Positions 44,972 through 53,504 of a stretch of 64,000 nucleotides of DNA are shown here, piece after piece. The stretch covers positions 654,994-718,993 of the forward strand of contig NZ_JAHWXN010000002.1 in NCBI RefSeq assembly GCF_023091245.1, given 5' to 3'. How positions within the stretch are numbered: position 1 is the stretch's first letter; every line of letters begins with the position of its first letter. The notes beneath the pieces are model-generated. The model was not told where the DNA came from, did no database searches, and saw only the letters and a program-made list of their open reading frames with translations. The DNA comes from Microbacterium croceum. Lineage in GTDB: Bacteria; Actinomycetota; Actinomycetes; Actinomycetales; Microbacteriaceae. A program made the position numbers and the translations under genes.

Positions 44972-45700
44972 TCAGACCAGGAAGCCACGCAACAGTGCCT
45001 CGGACCCGGCGAGGTGATCACGCATCGCGTCTTCCGCGGCTTCGGGCTGCCCGGCCAGGATCGCCGTGACGATGCGCTCGTGCTGCTCGCCGGAGTGCTG
45101 GATGTTGCGGGGCATGAGAGGGAACGTGTCGAGCCAGGCGTTGACGTCGGCGCGGTTCTCGGCGGCGAGCGCGACCAATGACGGGATGCCGGCGGCCTCG
45201 GCGATCGCGAGGTGGAAGAGGGTGTCGAGGCGGCGGTACTCCTCGGGCCCGGCCGGGAGTGCAGCCTCGTGCCGCGCCCACAGATCCGCCCTGGTCGCCG
45301 CGTCCAGCGAGCGGCTCGCGGCAGCCCGTGCAGCACCGGTCTCGAGCACACGGCGGAGCCCGAGCACGTCATCCAGCTCCGCCACCGTCACCCCGGCCGC
45401 CTCCGCGGGCTGCGGCAGCGGATCCGCCACGAACGTGCCGCCGTAGCGACCGCGCCGGGCGATCAGATACCCCGCATCGGCGAGCTCCTTGATCGCCTCC
45501 CGCACGGTGTCGCGGCTCACCTCGAACGAGGCGGCGAGCTCGCGCTCCGGGGGCAGCGACTCCCCCGGAGCGACCACGCCGAGACGGATCGTCTGCACGA
45601 GTCGCGCCACCGTGTCTTCCAGGGCGTTGCCCCGGCGCAGCGGCCGGTAGACCGCGCGACGGACTTCGACCAGGTCGCCGTCCACGGGGTGCTCGCTCAT
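44972..45700 (-). CDS. GntR/FadR-type (FCD domain) transcriptional regulator
   Basis: A 242-residue regulator. The N-terminal winged helix reads GESLPPERELAASFEVSRDTVREAIKELADAGYL in overlapping family blocks, and the C-terminal FCD ligand domain has the metal-site residues in the FHLAIAEAAG and NIQHSGEQHERIVTAI segments. It sits between the catabolic puu-like genes and the import operon, and probably represses one or both. It is cotranscribed with the SDR gene 33 bases upstream. Confidence 0.88.
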   Translation of the reverse strand: MSEHPVDGDLVEVRRAVYRPLRRGNALEDTVARLVQTIRLGVVAPGESLPPERELAASFEVSRDTVREAIKELADAGYLIARRGRYGGTFVADPLPQPAEAAGVTVAELDDVLGLRRVLETGAARAAASRSLDAATRADLWARHEAALPAGPEEYRRLDTLFHLAIAEAAGIPSLVALAAENRADVNAWLDTFPLMPRNIQHSGEQHERIVTAILAGQPEAAEDAMRDHLAGSEALLRGFLV

Positions 45701-45733
45701 GCTCTCACCTTGTCACAGCGAGGTGGGCGGATC

Positions 45734-46513
45734 TCACAGCGGGGTGACGTAGGCGTTGGTGATGCCGCCGTCGACGACGAAGGCGCTCGCGGTGATGAAC
45801 GAGGAGTCGTCCGAGGCGAGGAAGGCCACGGCTGCGGCGAGCTCCTCCGGCTCGGCGAAGCGCCCCATCGGCACGTGCACCAGACGGCGCTGCGCACGCT
45901 CGGGATCCTTCGCGAAGAGCTCCTGCAGCAACGGAGTGTTCACCGGTCCGGGGCAGAGCGCGTTCACACGCACACCCTGCCGGGCGAACTGCACGCCCAG
46001 CTCGCGCGACATCGCCAGCACGCCCCCCTTGGAGGCGGTGTAGCTGATCTGCGACGTGGCCGAGCCGAGCAGTGCCACGAACGAGGCGGTGTTGATGATG
46101 GAGCCGCGACCGGCGGGCACCATGTGCCGCAGCGCCGCCCGGCTGCACAGGTACACGCTCTTCAGGTTCACGTCCTGCACACGGTCCCAGGCCGGCAGCT
46201 CGGTCGTCTCGATCGAGTCGTCGTCGGCGGGCGAGATGCCGGCGTTGTTGAAGGCGATGTCGATGCGGCCGAACTCGGCGGCGACGCCGTCGAACAGCGC
46301 GTTCACCTTGGCCTCGTCGGCGACGTCGACGGGGCGGAACACTCCGCCGATCTGCGCAGCCGCCGCCTCGCCGGAGGTCGGATCGACGTCGGCGATCACG
46401 ACGAACGCTCCTTCCGCGGCGAAGCGCTGCGCGGTCGCGAAGCCGATACCGCTCGCCCCTCCGGTGATGATGGCGACCTTGTCACGGAGTCGCTGGGTCA
46501 GATCGATGCTCAT
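45734..46513 (-). CDS. Short-chain dehydrogenase/reductase
   Basis: A 259-residue classical SDR. The NAD-binding TGGASGIG is near residues 18-25, NNAG near 90, the catalytic Ser in NTASF and the YTASKGG triad segment follow, and the C-terminus has FVVDGGITNAYV. It carries out NAD(P)-linked alcohol/carbonyl conversion. Within the polyamine operon it may reduce or oxidise a hydroxy/keto intermediate, for example succinate semialdehyde level compounds (inference). Confidence 0.87.
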   Translation of the reverse strand: MSIDLTQRLRDKVAIITGGASGIGFATAQRFAAEGAFVVIADVDPTSGEAAAAQIGGVFRPVDVADEAKVNALFDGVAAEFGRIDIAFNNAGISPADDDSIETTELPAWDRVQDVNLKSVYLCSRAALRHMVPAGRGSIINTASFVALLGSATSQISYTASKGGVLAMSRELGVQFARQGVRVNALCPGPVNTPLLQELFAKDPERAQRRLVHVPMGRFAEPEELAAAVAFLASDDSSFITASAFVVDGGITNAYVTPL

Positions 46514-46531
46514 GGTTCCTCCGAGTGGGGG

Positions 46532-47893
46532 TCAGTGGGGGTCGGTGGCGAAGAAGACGTTCTTGGTCTCGGTGAAATGCTCGGCCGCGTCGGGCCCGAG
46601 CTCGCGCCCGAGGCCGGAGGCCTTCATCCCGCCGAACGGGGTCGCATAGCGGACGGAGGAGTGCGAGTTCACCGACAGCACTCCGCTGCGCACACCGCGC
46701 GCCACGCGCACCGCGCGGCCGAGATTCTCGGTCCACAGCGAACCGGCAAGACCGTAGATGGTGTCGTTGGCGAGTCGGATCGCATCCGCCTCGTCGTCGA
46801 ACGGCATCACGGCGACGACGGGCCCGAAGATCTCCTGCTGCGCGATGCGGTCTCCCGGCTGCGCGAACACGACCGCCGGCGCGAACCAGAAGCCGGCACC
46901 CTCGGGTGCGGTGCCGCGGAACGCGATGTCGGCGCCGTCGAGGAAGCCGGCGACGGTGTCGCGGTGACCGGCGGAGATGAGCGGTCCCATGTCGGTGTCA
47001 TCAGCGGCCGGGTCGCCCACGCGCCAGGCGGCGACCGCGGGCTCCAGCAGCTCGAGGAACCGGTCGTAGACCGAGCGCTGCACGAGCAGGCGGCTGCGCG
47101 CGCAGCAGTCCTGACCGGCGTTGTCGAACACCGACCCGGGCACCGCCGCGGCAGCCCGTTCGAGGTCGGCATCCTCGAAGACGATGTTGGCGCTCTTGCC
47201 GCCGAGCTCCAGGGTCACGGGCTTCAGCGCCCGCGCGCATCCGGCGGCGACCTCGATGCCCACCTCGGTGGAGCCGGTGAACACGACCTTGCGCACATCG
47301 GGGTGGTCGACCAGACGCTGCCCGACGACAGAGCCCGAGCCGGTGACGACCTCGAACAGACCCTCCGGAAGACCCGCCTCGAGCGCGAGCTCGCCGAGAC
47401 GGATGGCGGTCAGCGGCGTCAGCTCTGCGGGCTTGAGCACCACCGCGTTGCCCGCGGCGAGCGCCGGCGCGAACGCCCAGGCGGCGATCGTCATCGGGAA
47501 GTTCCACGGCACGATCACGCCCACCACGCCGTAGGGGTCGTGGAAGGTGACATCGAGCCCCCCGGACACCGGGATCTGTCGCCCGGACAGCCGCTCCGGG
47601 TCGGCGGAGTAGTAGTTGAGCACCTGGGCGACGTGCCCGGCCTCCCAGCGCGCAGACCCGATCGGATGCCCGGAGTTGAGCACCTCGAGCTGCGCGAGTT
47701 CCTCGGTGGCGCCTTCGACGGCGCGGGCGAACGCGCGCAGCGCATCGGCGCGCGCCACCGGAGCCAGCGCCGCCCACCGCCGCTGCGCCGCGACGGCGCG
47801 GGCGATCGCGGCATCCGTCTCGGCCACTCCCGCGCGGGCCACCTCGCGGATGGATGCTCCCGTCGCCGGGTTGATCACCGTGAACGCGGTCAT
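46532..47893 (-). CDS. Gamma-glutamyl-gamma-aminobutyraldehyde dehydrogenase-like (PuuC)
   Basis: A 453-residue NAD-dependent aldehyde dehydrogenase. The catalytic glutamate lies in LELGGKSANIVF and the nucleophile in the unusual GQDCCARSRLLVQ, where the second Cys is the expected active site. Context with PuuA- and PuuD-like genes points to oxidation of gamma-glutamyl-aminobutyraldehyde. Its start overlaps the PuuD-like stop (ATGA). Confidence 0.83.
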   Translation of the reverse strand: MTAFTVINPATGASIREVARAGVAETDAAIARAVAAQRRWAALAPVARADALRAFARAVEGATEELAQLEVLNSGHPIGSARWEAGHVAQVLNYYSADPERLSGRQIPVSGGLDVTFHDPYGVVGVIVPWNFPMTIAAWAFAPALAAGNAVVLKPAELTPLTAIRLGELALEAGLPEGLFEVVTGSGSVVGQRLVDHPDVRKVVFTGSTEVGIEVAAGCARALKPVTLELGGKSANIVFEDADLERAAAAVPGSVFDNAGQDCCARSRLLVQRSVYDRFLELLEPAVAAWRVGDPAADDTDMGPLISAGHRDTVAGFLDGADIAFRGTAPEGAGFWFAPAVVFAQPGDRIAQQEIFGPVVAVMPFDDEADAIRLANDTIYGLAGSLWTENLGRAVRVARGVRSGVLSVNSHSSVRYATPFGGMKASGLGRELGPDAAEHFTETKNVFFATDPH

Positions 47894-48642
47894 GACGTGC
47901 CTTCCTTCTGCCGCGCGAACGCGCGGGCCTGTGTGACGAGATCCTGGAAGAGCCGGCGGTCCTCGGCGTCTTCCTCCGGGTGCCATTGGATGCCGACCAC
48001 GTGACTGCCGCCCTCGGTGTCGACGAAGGCCTGCACGAGTCCGTCGTCGGAGTGAGCCGCGGCGACGAGGCCTTCCCCCAGCCGGTCGATGCCCTGGTGG
48101 TGGTAGCTGCGCACCGAGACGGAGTCCTGTCCGAGCACCTCGGCGAGCGCGGTGTCCTGCGCGACCGCGACCTGGTTCTCGGCGAAGACGCCGCCGCCGA
48201 TCCGGTAGCGCTCGGTGCCCAGCGACTCCGGCAGGTGCTGCTGCAGGGTTCCGCCGCGGGCGACGTTGACCAGCTGCAGTCCGCGGCAGATCGCGAGCAC
48301 GGGGATGCGCCGGCGCTCGGCCGCGCGGAACAGCGCGAGCTCCCAGGCGTCGCGGTCGACGCGGGCGGGGTCGGTGGTCGGATGCCGCTCCGCCCCGTAC
48401 AGCTCGGGTGCCACATCCGCGCCGCCCGACAGGATCAGTCCGTCGAGTCCGGCGATCGCGGCATCCGCCGTGTCAGGGTCCTGCGGCGGAAGCAGCAGCG
48501 CGATGCCTCCGACCGAGGTCACACCGGTCAGGTACTGCTCCGGGAGGAATGCGGCTCGCACATCCCAGACGCCCTGTTGCGCCCGCTCGAGGTAGGTGGT
48601 GATGCCGACCAGCGGCGCTCGCTCAGAGCCTCTCGAAGCCAC
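47890..48642 (-). CDS. Gamma-glutamyl-GABA hydrolase-like (PuuD, peptidase C26)
   Basis: A 250-residue class I glutamine amidotransferase-like hydrolase. The nucleophile Cys is in VLAICRGLQLVNV, and the His/Glu pair is in GIQWHPEED. Family members cleave gamma-glutamyl-GABA to glutamate and GABA. It overlaps the PuuA-like gene by 20 bases and the dehydrogenase by four, so the operon is tightly coupled. Confidence 0.88.
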   Translation of the reverse strand: MASRGSERAPLVGITTYLERAQQGVWDVRAAFLPEQYLTGVTSVGGIALLLPPQDPDTADAAIAGLDGLILSGGADVAPELYGAERHPTTDPARVDRDAWELALFRAAERRRIPVLAICRGLQLVNVARGGTLQQHLPESLGTERYRIGGGVFAENQVAVAQDTALAEVLGQDSVSVRSYHHQGIDRLGEGLVAAAHSDDGLVQAFVDTEGGSHVVGIQWHPEEDAEDRRLFQDLVTQARAFARQKEGTS

Positions 48643-49978
48643 GGACGCGCTCCCAGTCGGTCACGGCGGCATCGTAAGCTTCCAGCTCGATGCGTGCCTG
48701 GTTCAGGTAGTGGTCCACGACGTCGTCGCCGAACGCCTCCCTGGCGATCCGGGACTCGCTGAAGAGCTGCGCGGCCTCGCGCAGCGTCGTCGGCAGATGG
48801 TCGACGCCGGCCTCATAGGCGTTGCCCTCGAAGCGCTCGGGCAGGGCCAGCTCGTTCTCGATGCCGTACAGGCCGCCGGCGATGATCGCCGAGATGCCCA
48901 TGTACGGGTTCACGTCGCCGCCGGGCACCCGGTTCTCGACCCGCAGCCCCGATCCGCTGCCGATCACGCGCAGCGCGCAGGTGCGGTTGTCGATGCCCCA
49001 GGCCACGCCGGTGGGCGCGAAGCTGCCCTTGGCGAAACGCTTGTAGGAGTTGATGTTGGGGGCGTAGAGCAGCGTGAACTCGCGCAGGGTGGCCAGGATG
49101 CCGGCGATCCAGTGCTCCATGACGGGGCTGAAGCCGTGTTCGCCGTCGCCGGCCATGACCGGAGTCCCGTCCTCGGCGCGCAAAGACAGGTGGATGTGGC
49201 AGCTGTTGCCCTCGCGCTCGTTGAACTTCGCCATGAAGGTGAGCGACTGCCCGTGCTGAGCGGCGATCTCCTTCGCACCGTTCTTGTAGATCACGTGCTG
49301 GTCGGCCGTCTCGCGCACCTCGGCGTAGCGGAACGCGATCTCCTGCTGGCCGAGGTTGCACTCGCCCTTCACGCCCTCGCAGTAGAGACCCGCACCGTCC
49401 ATCCCGAGGCGGATGTCGCGCAGCAACGGCTCCATGCGGGTCGAGGCCTGCAGGTTGTAGTCGACGTTGTAGTCGGTGGCCGGCGTCAACCCCTCGTACT
49501 TGCGCGCCCAGGCGTCGCGGTAGGTGTTCTCGAACACGATGAACTCGAGCTCTGTGCCCGAGAACGCCGTCCATCCGCGTTCGGCGAGCCGGTCGCGCTG
49601 CCGGTCGAGGATCGCGCGCGGCGAGGGCCCGACGGGCTCGCCGTTCTGCCAGACCAGGTCGGCCATGATCAGCACGCTGCCCTCGAGCCATGGCATCCGC
49701 CGCAGGGTGGCGACGTCGGGGCGCAGCACCATGTCGCCGTAGCCGCGGTTCCACCCCGACATCGCGTAGCCGTCGACCGTGTTCATGTCGACATCGACCG
49801 AGAGCAGATAGTCGCAGGCCTCGGCGCCGTGATGCAGGATGTCCTCCTGGAACAGGCGCGCGGAGACCCGCTTGCCCACCAGTCTCCCCTGCGCATCGGC
49901 GAAGGCCACGATCACCGTGTCGATCTCGCCGGCGGCGATGCCGGCATCCAGCTGCTCGATGCTGAGGTTTCCCGACAT
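48623..49978 (-). CDS. Gamma-glutamylputrescine synthetase-like (PuuA, glutamine synthetase fold)
   Basis: A 451-residue glutamine synthetase-family ligase. Metal-binding ELEFIVF, the ATP-site region FMAKFNEREGNSCHIHLSL and RVENRVPGGDVNPYM are visible. GS-like proteins with PuuD and PuuC neighbours ligate glutamate to putrescine or another amine. The start at 49978 is chosen for GGGAGCGAG upstream; the longer frame to 50029 has no ribosome site. It heads the minus-strand catabolic operon. Confidence 0.88.
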   Translation of the reverse strand: MSGNLSIEQLDAGIAAGEIDTVIVAFADAQGRLVGKRVSARLFQEDILHHGAEACDYLLSVDVDMNTVDGYAMSGWNRGYGDMVLRPDVATLRRMPWLEGSVLIMADLVWQNGEPVGPSPRAILDRQRDRLAERGWTAFSGTELEFIVFENTYRDAWARKYEGLTPATDYNVDYNLQASTRMEPLLRDIRLGMDGAGLYCEGVKGECNLGQQEIAFRYAEVRETADQHVIYKNGAKEIAAQHGQSLTFMAKFNEREGNSCHIHLSLRAEDGTPVMAGDGEHGFSPVMEHWIAGILATLREFTLLYAPNINSYKRFAKGSFAPTGVAWGIDNRTCALRVIGSGSGLRVENRVPGGDVNPYMGISAIIAGGLYGIENELALPERFEGNAYEAGVDHLPTTLREAAQLFSESRIAREAFGDDVVDHYLNQARIELEAYDAAVTDWERVRGFERL

Positions 49979-50134
49979 CTTCTCGCTCCCGTCGTCGTGG
50001 TGAAGCGATCGACCGACCGGCTTCGCCATCAGAGTAGATCACTGTCGCGTTTAAAGGTAGACGAAACCACCATTGACTGCCACAATCATGCCCAAGGTGC
50101 ACCCGGCGCCTGTACTTCAGCGAGCGGAGAACGG

Positions 50135-51682
50135 ATGTCTGGACAGAACAGCGGTGCCCGCAAGGTCGCCGGAGCGACCTATACACGCGCCGGCAGTGAA
50201 TACTTCGAGAAACGGACCCTCAAGCGGTCGGCCGGGGTCTGGGGCCTGTGGGGCCTCGCCGTCGCCGCCGTGATCTCCGGCGACTTCTCCGGCTGGAACT
50301 TCGGCATCGACTTCGCCGGCTTCGGCGGCATGCTGATCGCCTTCGTGATCCTCGTGGTCATGTACTACGGCATGATCTTCGCGATCGGGGAGATGGCGGC
50401 CGCGATGCCGCACACCGGCGGCGCGTATTCGTTCGCACGCTCTGCGATGGGCCCATGGGGCGGCCTGGTGACGGGAGCCGCGGAGACCATCGAGTACGTC
50501 GCGACCACGGCGGTGATCGTCTACTTCTCGGCGTCGTATGCGAACGGCATCACGAGCGAACTGCTGGGTCTCGAGCTGCCGGGGTGGGCCTGGTACCTCA
50601 TCCTCTACATCGTCTTCATCGCCCTGAACTCGGCGGGAGCGGCGATCTCGTTCCGCTTTGCGATCGTGGTCTCGATCATCTCGATCGGCATCATCCTGGT
50701 GTTCTCGCTGATGGCGATCTTCTCCGGCGCATTCAGCTGGGATGCGCTGTGGGACATCGTCCCCGACGAGGGGCAGACCGAGTTCCTACCGCACGGCGTG
50801 CTGCCGATCCTGTTCGCGCTGCCCTTCGCGATGTGGTTCTTCCTCGGCATCGAGGAGCTGCCGCTCGCGGCCGAGGAGTCGCACAACCCGACGCGCGACA
50901 TCCCGAAGGCCGGATTCTGGGCCCGCGGCACGCTCATCGTCACCGGGCTCCTGGTGCTCTTCCTCAACACGGGTGTCATCGGCGCCGAGGCGACGGGCAA
51001 GGCCGGGGAGCCGCTGCTCGACGGCTTCCGCGCGATCGTCGGAGACCAGCTCGCCGCCGTGCTCGCGCTGTTCGCGCTGATCGGTCTGCTCGCCTCGCTG
51101 CAGGGCATCATGTTCGCCTACGGCCGCAACATGTACTCGCTGTCCCGCGCCGGCTACTACCCGCGCTTCCTGTCGCTGACCGGCAAGCGCCAGACCCCGT
51201 GGGTCGCCCTCGTCGTGGGTGCCGCGATCGGCTTCGTCGCTCTCATCGTGCTCGACGTCCTCGCCGCGGTCGACGCCGAGGGCGCAGGTACCGTGGCCGG
51301 TGCGATCGTGCTGAACATCGCCGTCTGGGGCGCCGTGCTCGCCTACGGCCTCCAGCTGATCTCGTTCATGATCCTCCGCAAGAAGTACCCGCACGTCGAC
51401 CGCCCGTACCGCAGCCCGTGGGGCATTCCCGGTGCCGCCGTCGCACTGGTGATCGCGGCGCTGATCTTCGTGGGCTTCCTGCTCAACCCGACGTTCGGTC
51501 CCGCCATCGTCGCGATCGCGATCGTCTACGTGGTGATCCTGCTCGGGTTCGCGCTGTTCTTCCGCCACCGCCTCGTGCTCTCCCCCGAAGAGGAATACGC
51601 GCTGTCGGGCGGTTCGCACGGCGACCCGCAGGCCGAAGGCTACGACGCGATGGAGGGCGAGGTGTTCGGCAGCGGCAAGTGA
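50135..51682 (+). CDS. APC-family amino acid/polyamine permease
   Basis: A 515-residue secondary transporter with about twelve helices. GDFSGWNFGIDFAGFGG (helix 1) and the conserved EMAAAMPHTGGAYSFAR (helix 2/3, substrate region) match the ethanolamine/putrescine-type APC members, as does EELPLAAEESHNPTRDIPKA. It is divergent from the PuuA-like gene and probably imports putrescine or a related amine as a low-cost alternative to the ABC system. GGAGA precedes the ATG. Confidence 0.88.
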   Translation: MSGQNSGARKVAGATYTRAGSEYFEKRTLKRSAGVWGLWGLAVAAVISGDFSGWNFGIDFAGFGGMLIAFVILVVMYYGMIFAIGEMAAAMPHTGGAYSFARSAMGPWGGLVTGAAETIEYVATTAVIVYFSASYANGITSELLGLELPGWAWYLILYIVFIALNSAGAAISFRFAIVVSIISIGIILVFSLMAIFSGAFSWDALWDIVPDEGQTEFLPHGVLPILFALPFAMWFFLGIEELPLAAEESHNPTRDIPKAGFWARGTLIVTGLLVLFLNTGVIGAEATGKAGEPLLDGFRAIVGDQLAAVLALFALIGLLASLQGIMFAYGRNMYSLSRAGYYPRFLSLTGKRQTPWVALVVGAAIGFVALIVLDVLAAVDAEGAGTVAGAIVLNIAVWGAVLAYGLQLISFMILRKKYPHVDRPYRSPWGIPGAAVALVIAALIFVGFLLNPTFGPAIVAIAIVYVVILLGFALFFRHRLVLSPEEEYALSGGSHGDPQAEGYDAMEGEVFGSGK

Positions 51683-51691
51683 ATCACCGCG

Positions 51692-51721
51692 CAGCGCCTC
51701 GACGATCCAGTCGGGGCGCTG
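51692..51721 (+). terminator. Weak hairpin between the permease and CsoR-type genes
   Basis: CAGCGCC (51692-51698) pairs with GGCGCTG (51715-51721) in the gap between the convergent genes, 9 bases past the permease stop. The stem is short, so it is only a candidate. Confidence 0.35.
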
Positions 51722-51744
51722 TGTCGTGCCCGGCTCGGAATGCT

Positions 51745-52017
51745 CTACTTGCGGTCGAAGTCGAAGGCCTTGAGCAGTTCGAGGACCGCCTTGTCCCGCT
51801 CTTCGCCACCCTCCTCGAACATGTGCGTGACATGGGTGCGCAGATGGTTCTCGAGGAGCAGACGGTTGAGGGACTCCAGGGAGCGCTGGATGGCACGGGA
51901 CTGCGTGATGATGTCCATGCAGTACTCCTCGTTCTCGATCATCCGCGCGACGCCGCGCATCTGACCCTCGAGGATGCTGGTGCGGTGCAGGGCGCGCTTC
52001 TTGATGTCTTCGATCAC
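51745..52017 (-). CDS. CsoR/RcnR-family metal- or thiol-sensing repressor
   Basis: A 90-residue all-helical repressor (DUF156). The family core RTSILEGQMRGVARMIE is present. Sensor positions read Cys (EEYCMDI), His and His (ENHLRTHVTHM). Copper sensors of this family have Cys-His-Cys, so the last Cys is replaced by His, as in nickel/cobalt sensors. No transporter gene is adjacent. The GTG start at 52017 has TACCCT six bases upstream, suggesting a leaderless message. Confidence 0.85.
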   Translation of the reverse strand: MIEDIKKRALHRTSILEGQMRGVARMIENEEYCMDIITQSRAIQRSLESLNRLLLENHLRTHVTHMFEEGGEERDKAVLELLKAFDFDRK

Positions 52018-52023
52018 CCTCCG

Positions 52024-52029
52024 AGGGTA
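52024..52029 (-). promoter_or_regulatory. Probable leaderless promoter -10 of the CsoR-type gene
   Basis: TACCCT (minus strand) ends six bases before the GTG start, the TANNNT-to-start spacing typical of leaderless actinobacterial genes. The GGAGG between them abuts the GTG and is too close to act as a ribosome site. Confidence 0.45.
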
Positions 52030-52072
52030 CTCCGCGCCGCAGGACCTGGATCGGCGGCGCCTCCGTCGTCCC

Positions 52073-52148
52073 CAACTCAGGACATCCCGCCCGCAGATCC
52101 CGCACACCACGGCAGATGGGCCCCTCCACTCCCTTCCGTCCTGAGTTG
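52073..52148. repeat. Long-range inverted repeat in the csoR/DUF445 gap
   Basis: CAACTCAGGAC (52073-52083) and its perfect complement GTCCTGAGTTG (52138-52148) are separated by 54 bases in the 208-base divergent gap. This could be a REP/MITE-like remnant or paired operators. Confidence 0.5.
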
Positions 52149-52225
52149 TGTAGACGTCTCGCCGACGAGACTCCGCCTCGCGGACGCCGGCCGCAACCGT
52201 CGCACCCGCGTGCGAGGATGTCGAC

Positions 52226-53503
52226 ATGCCGCGAACACCGATGGCGATGCTGTCTCCCTCCGACCAGGTCCGACTGCGCGCGCTGCGGCGTATGAAGGCG
52301 GTGGCGCTGGGCGCCCTGCTCTTCATGGCGATCGCGTTCGTGATCGCGTTCATGTTCCAGGAGCGCCAGCCGTGGCTGGCGTACGTCCGCGCCGCGGCCG
52401 AGGGCGGCATGGTCGGCGCGCTGGCCGACTGGTTCGCCGTGACCGCGCTGTTCCGCCGTCCGCTCGGGCTCCCCATCCCGCACACCGCGATCATCCCGAA
52501 CCGCAAAGACGAGATCGGCCGCACGCTCGGCGAGTTCGTCGAGACGAACTTCCTGGCCGCCGAGGTGGTGCGCACCAAGCTGTCGAGCACCGCGATCGCC
52601 CAGCGCGCCGGCGAGTGGCTGCGCGAGGCCCCGCATGCCGAACGCGTCGGAGCGGAGGGCGCGACCATCGCCACGGCCATCCTGAACGCGCTGAGCGACG
52701 ACGACGTGCGCGACCTGATCTCCGACCTCGCCCGCGAGCACCTGGTCACCCCGGAGTGGGGCCCGCCCGCCGGCGCGTGGCTGGAGAAGATCGTCGAGGC
52801 CGACGCCCATCACGGCGCCGTCGACCTCGCCGCCGACAGCATCGCGCGCTGGCTGGAGGTCAACGCGGAGTCGTTCAGCGGGCTGGTCTCGCGCCGCCTT
52901 CCCTCCTGGGTGCCGCGCCTCGCCCACCGCTTCGTCGACGACACGGTCTACAACGAGGCCGTGAAGTTCGTGCACGCCGTGCAGGCCGACCCGCACCACC
53001 CCGCGCGACTCGCGGTCGACGGGTACCTGGCACGACTGGCCGACAGTCTGCAGAACGACCCCGCCACCCGCGCCAAGCTCGAGAACGCGAAGGCGTCGCT
53101 GTTCGACAGCCCCCGCGTCGGAGCCCTCGCCGCGGAGGCGTGGAACACGGCGAAGAACGGTTTGCTCACCGCCCTCGCCGACCCCGAGAGCGGCTTGCGC
53201 CGCCGGGCCGTGCAGGCGCTGCAGGAGGTGGGCGAGCGTCTCACCACGGATGCCGCGCTGCAGACCCGGGTCGACACCTGGATCTCGGATGCCGCGGTCT
53301 TCCTGGTAGACCGCTACCGCCACGACATCGCCTCGATCATCACCGACACCGTCGAGCGCTGGGACCCCGCCGAGACGACCGAGAAGATCGAGCTCATGGT
53401 CGGCCGCGACCTGCAGTACATCCGCCTGAACGGCACGTTCGTGGGTGCCCTCGCCGGCCTCGCGATCTTCGCCATCGCCCACGCCCTGATCCCTGGAGTC
53501 TGA
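52226..53503 (+). CDS. DUF445 family membrane-associated protein
   Basis: A 425-residue protein with an N-terminal helix (about 27-44) and a C-terminal helix near the end. The segment AAAEGGMVGALADWFAVTALFRRPLG(L) is the family hallmark, followed by IPNRKDEIGRTLGEF(V). The function of DUF445 is unknown. It ends one base before the ATG of the hutG-like gene region, so the two may share a message. Confidence 0.87.
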   Translation: MPRTPMAMLSPSDQVRLRALRRMKAVALGALLFMAIAFVIAFMFQERQPWLAYVRAAAEGGMVGALADWFAVTALFRRPLGLPIPHTAIIPNRKDEIGRTLGEFVETNFLAAEVVRTKLSSTAIAQRAGEWLREAPHAERVGAEGATIATAILNALSDDDVRDLISDLAREHLVTPEWGPPAGAWLEKIVEADAHHGAVDLAADSIARWLEVNAESFSGLVSRRLPSWVPRLAHRFVDDTVYNEAVKFVHAVQADPHHPARLAVDGYLARLADSLQNDPATRAKLENAKASLFDSPRVGALAAEAWNTAKNGLLTALADPESGLRRRAVQALQEVGERLTTDAALQTRVDTWISDAAVFLVDRYRHDIASIITDTVERWDPAETTEKIELMVGRDLQYIRLNGTFVGALAGLAIFAIAHALIPGV

Positions 53504-53504
53504 C

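Noticed and set aside
45530..45570. CTCCGGGGG/CCCCCGGAG inverted repeat resembling the C-run/G-run elements
   Set aside because: It lies inside the GntR coding sequence and is explained by the conserved GESLPPERE segment; the G run precedes the C run, opposite to the candidate elements.
45212..48004. A 930-codon open frame on the plus strand
   Set aside because: It is antisense to the GntR, SDR and aldehyde dehydrogenase genes and has no recognisable domain.
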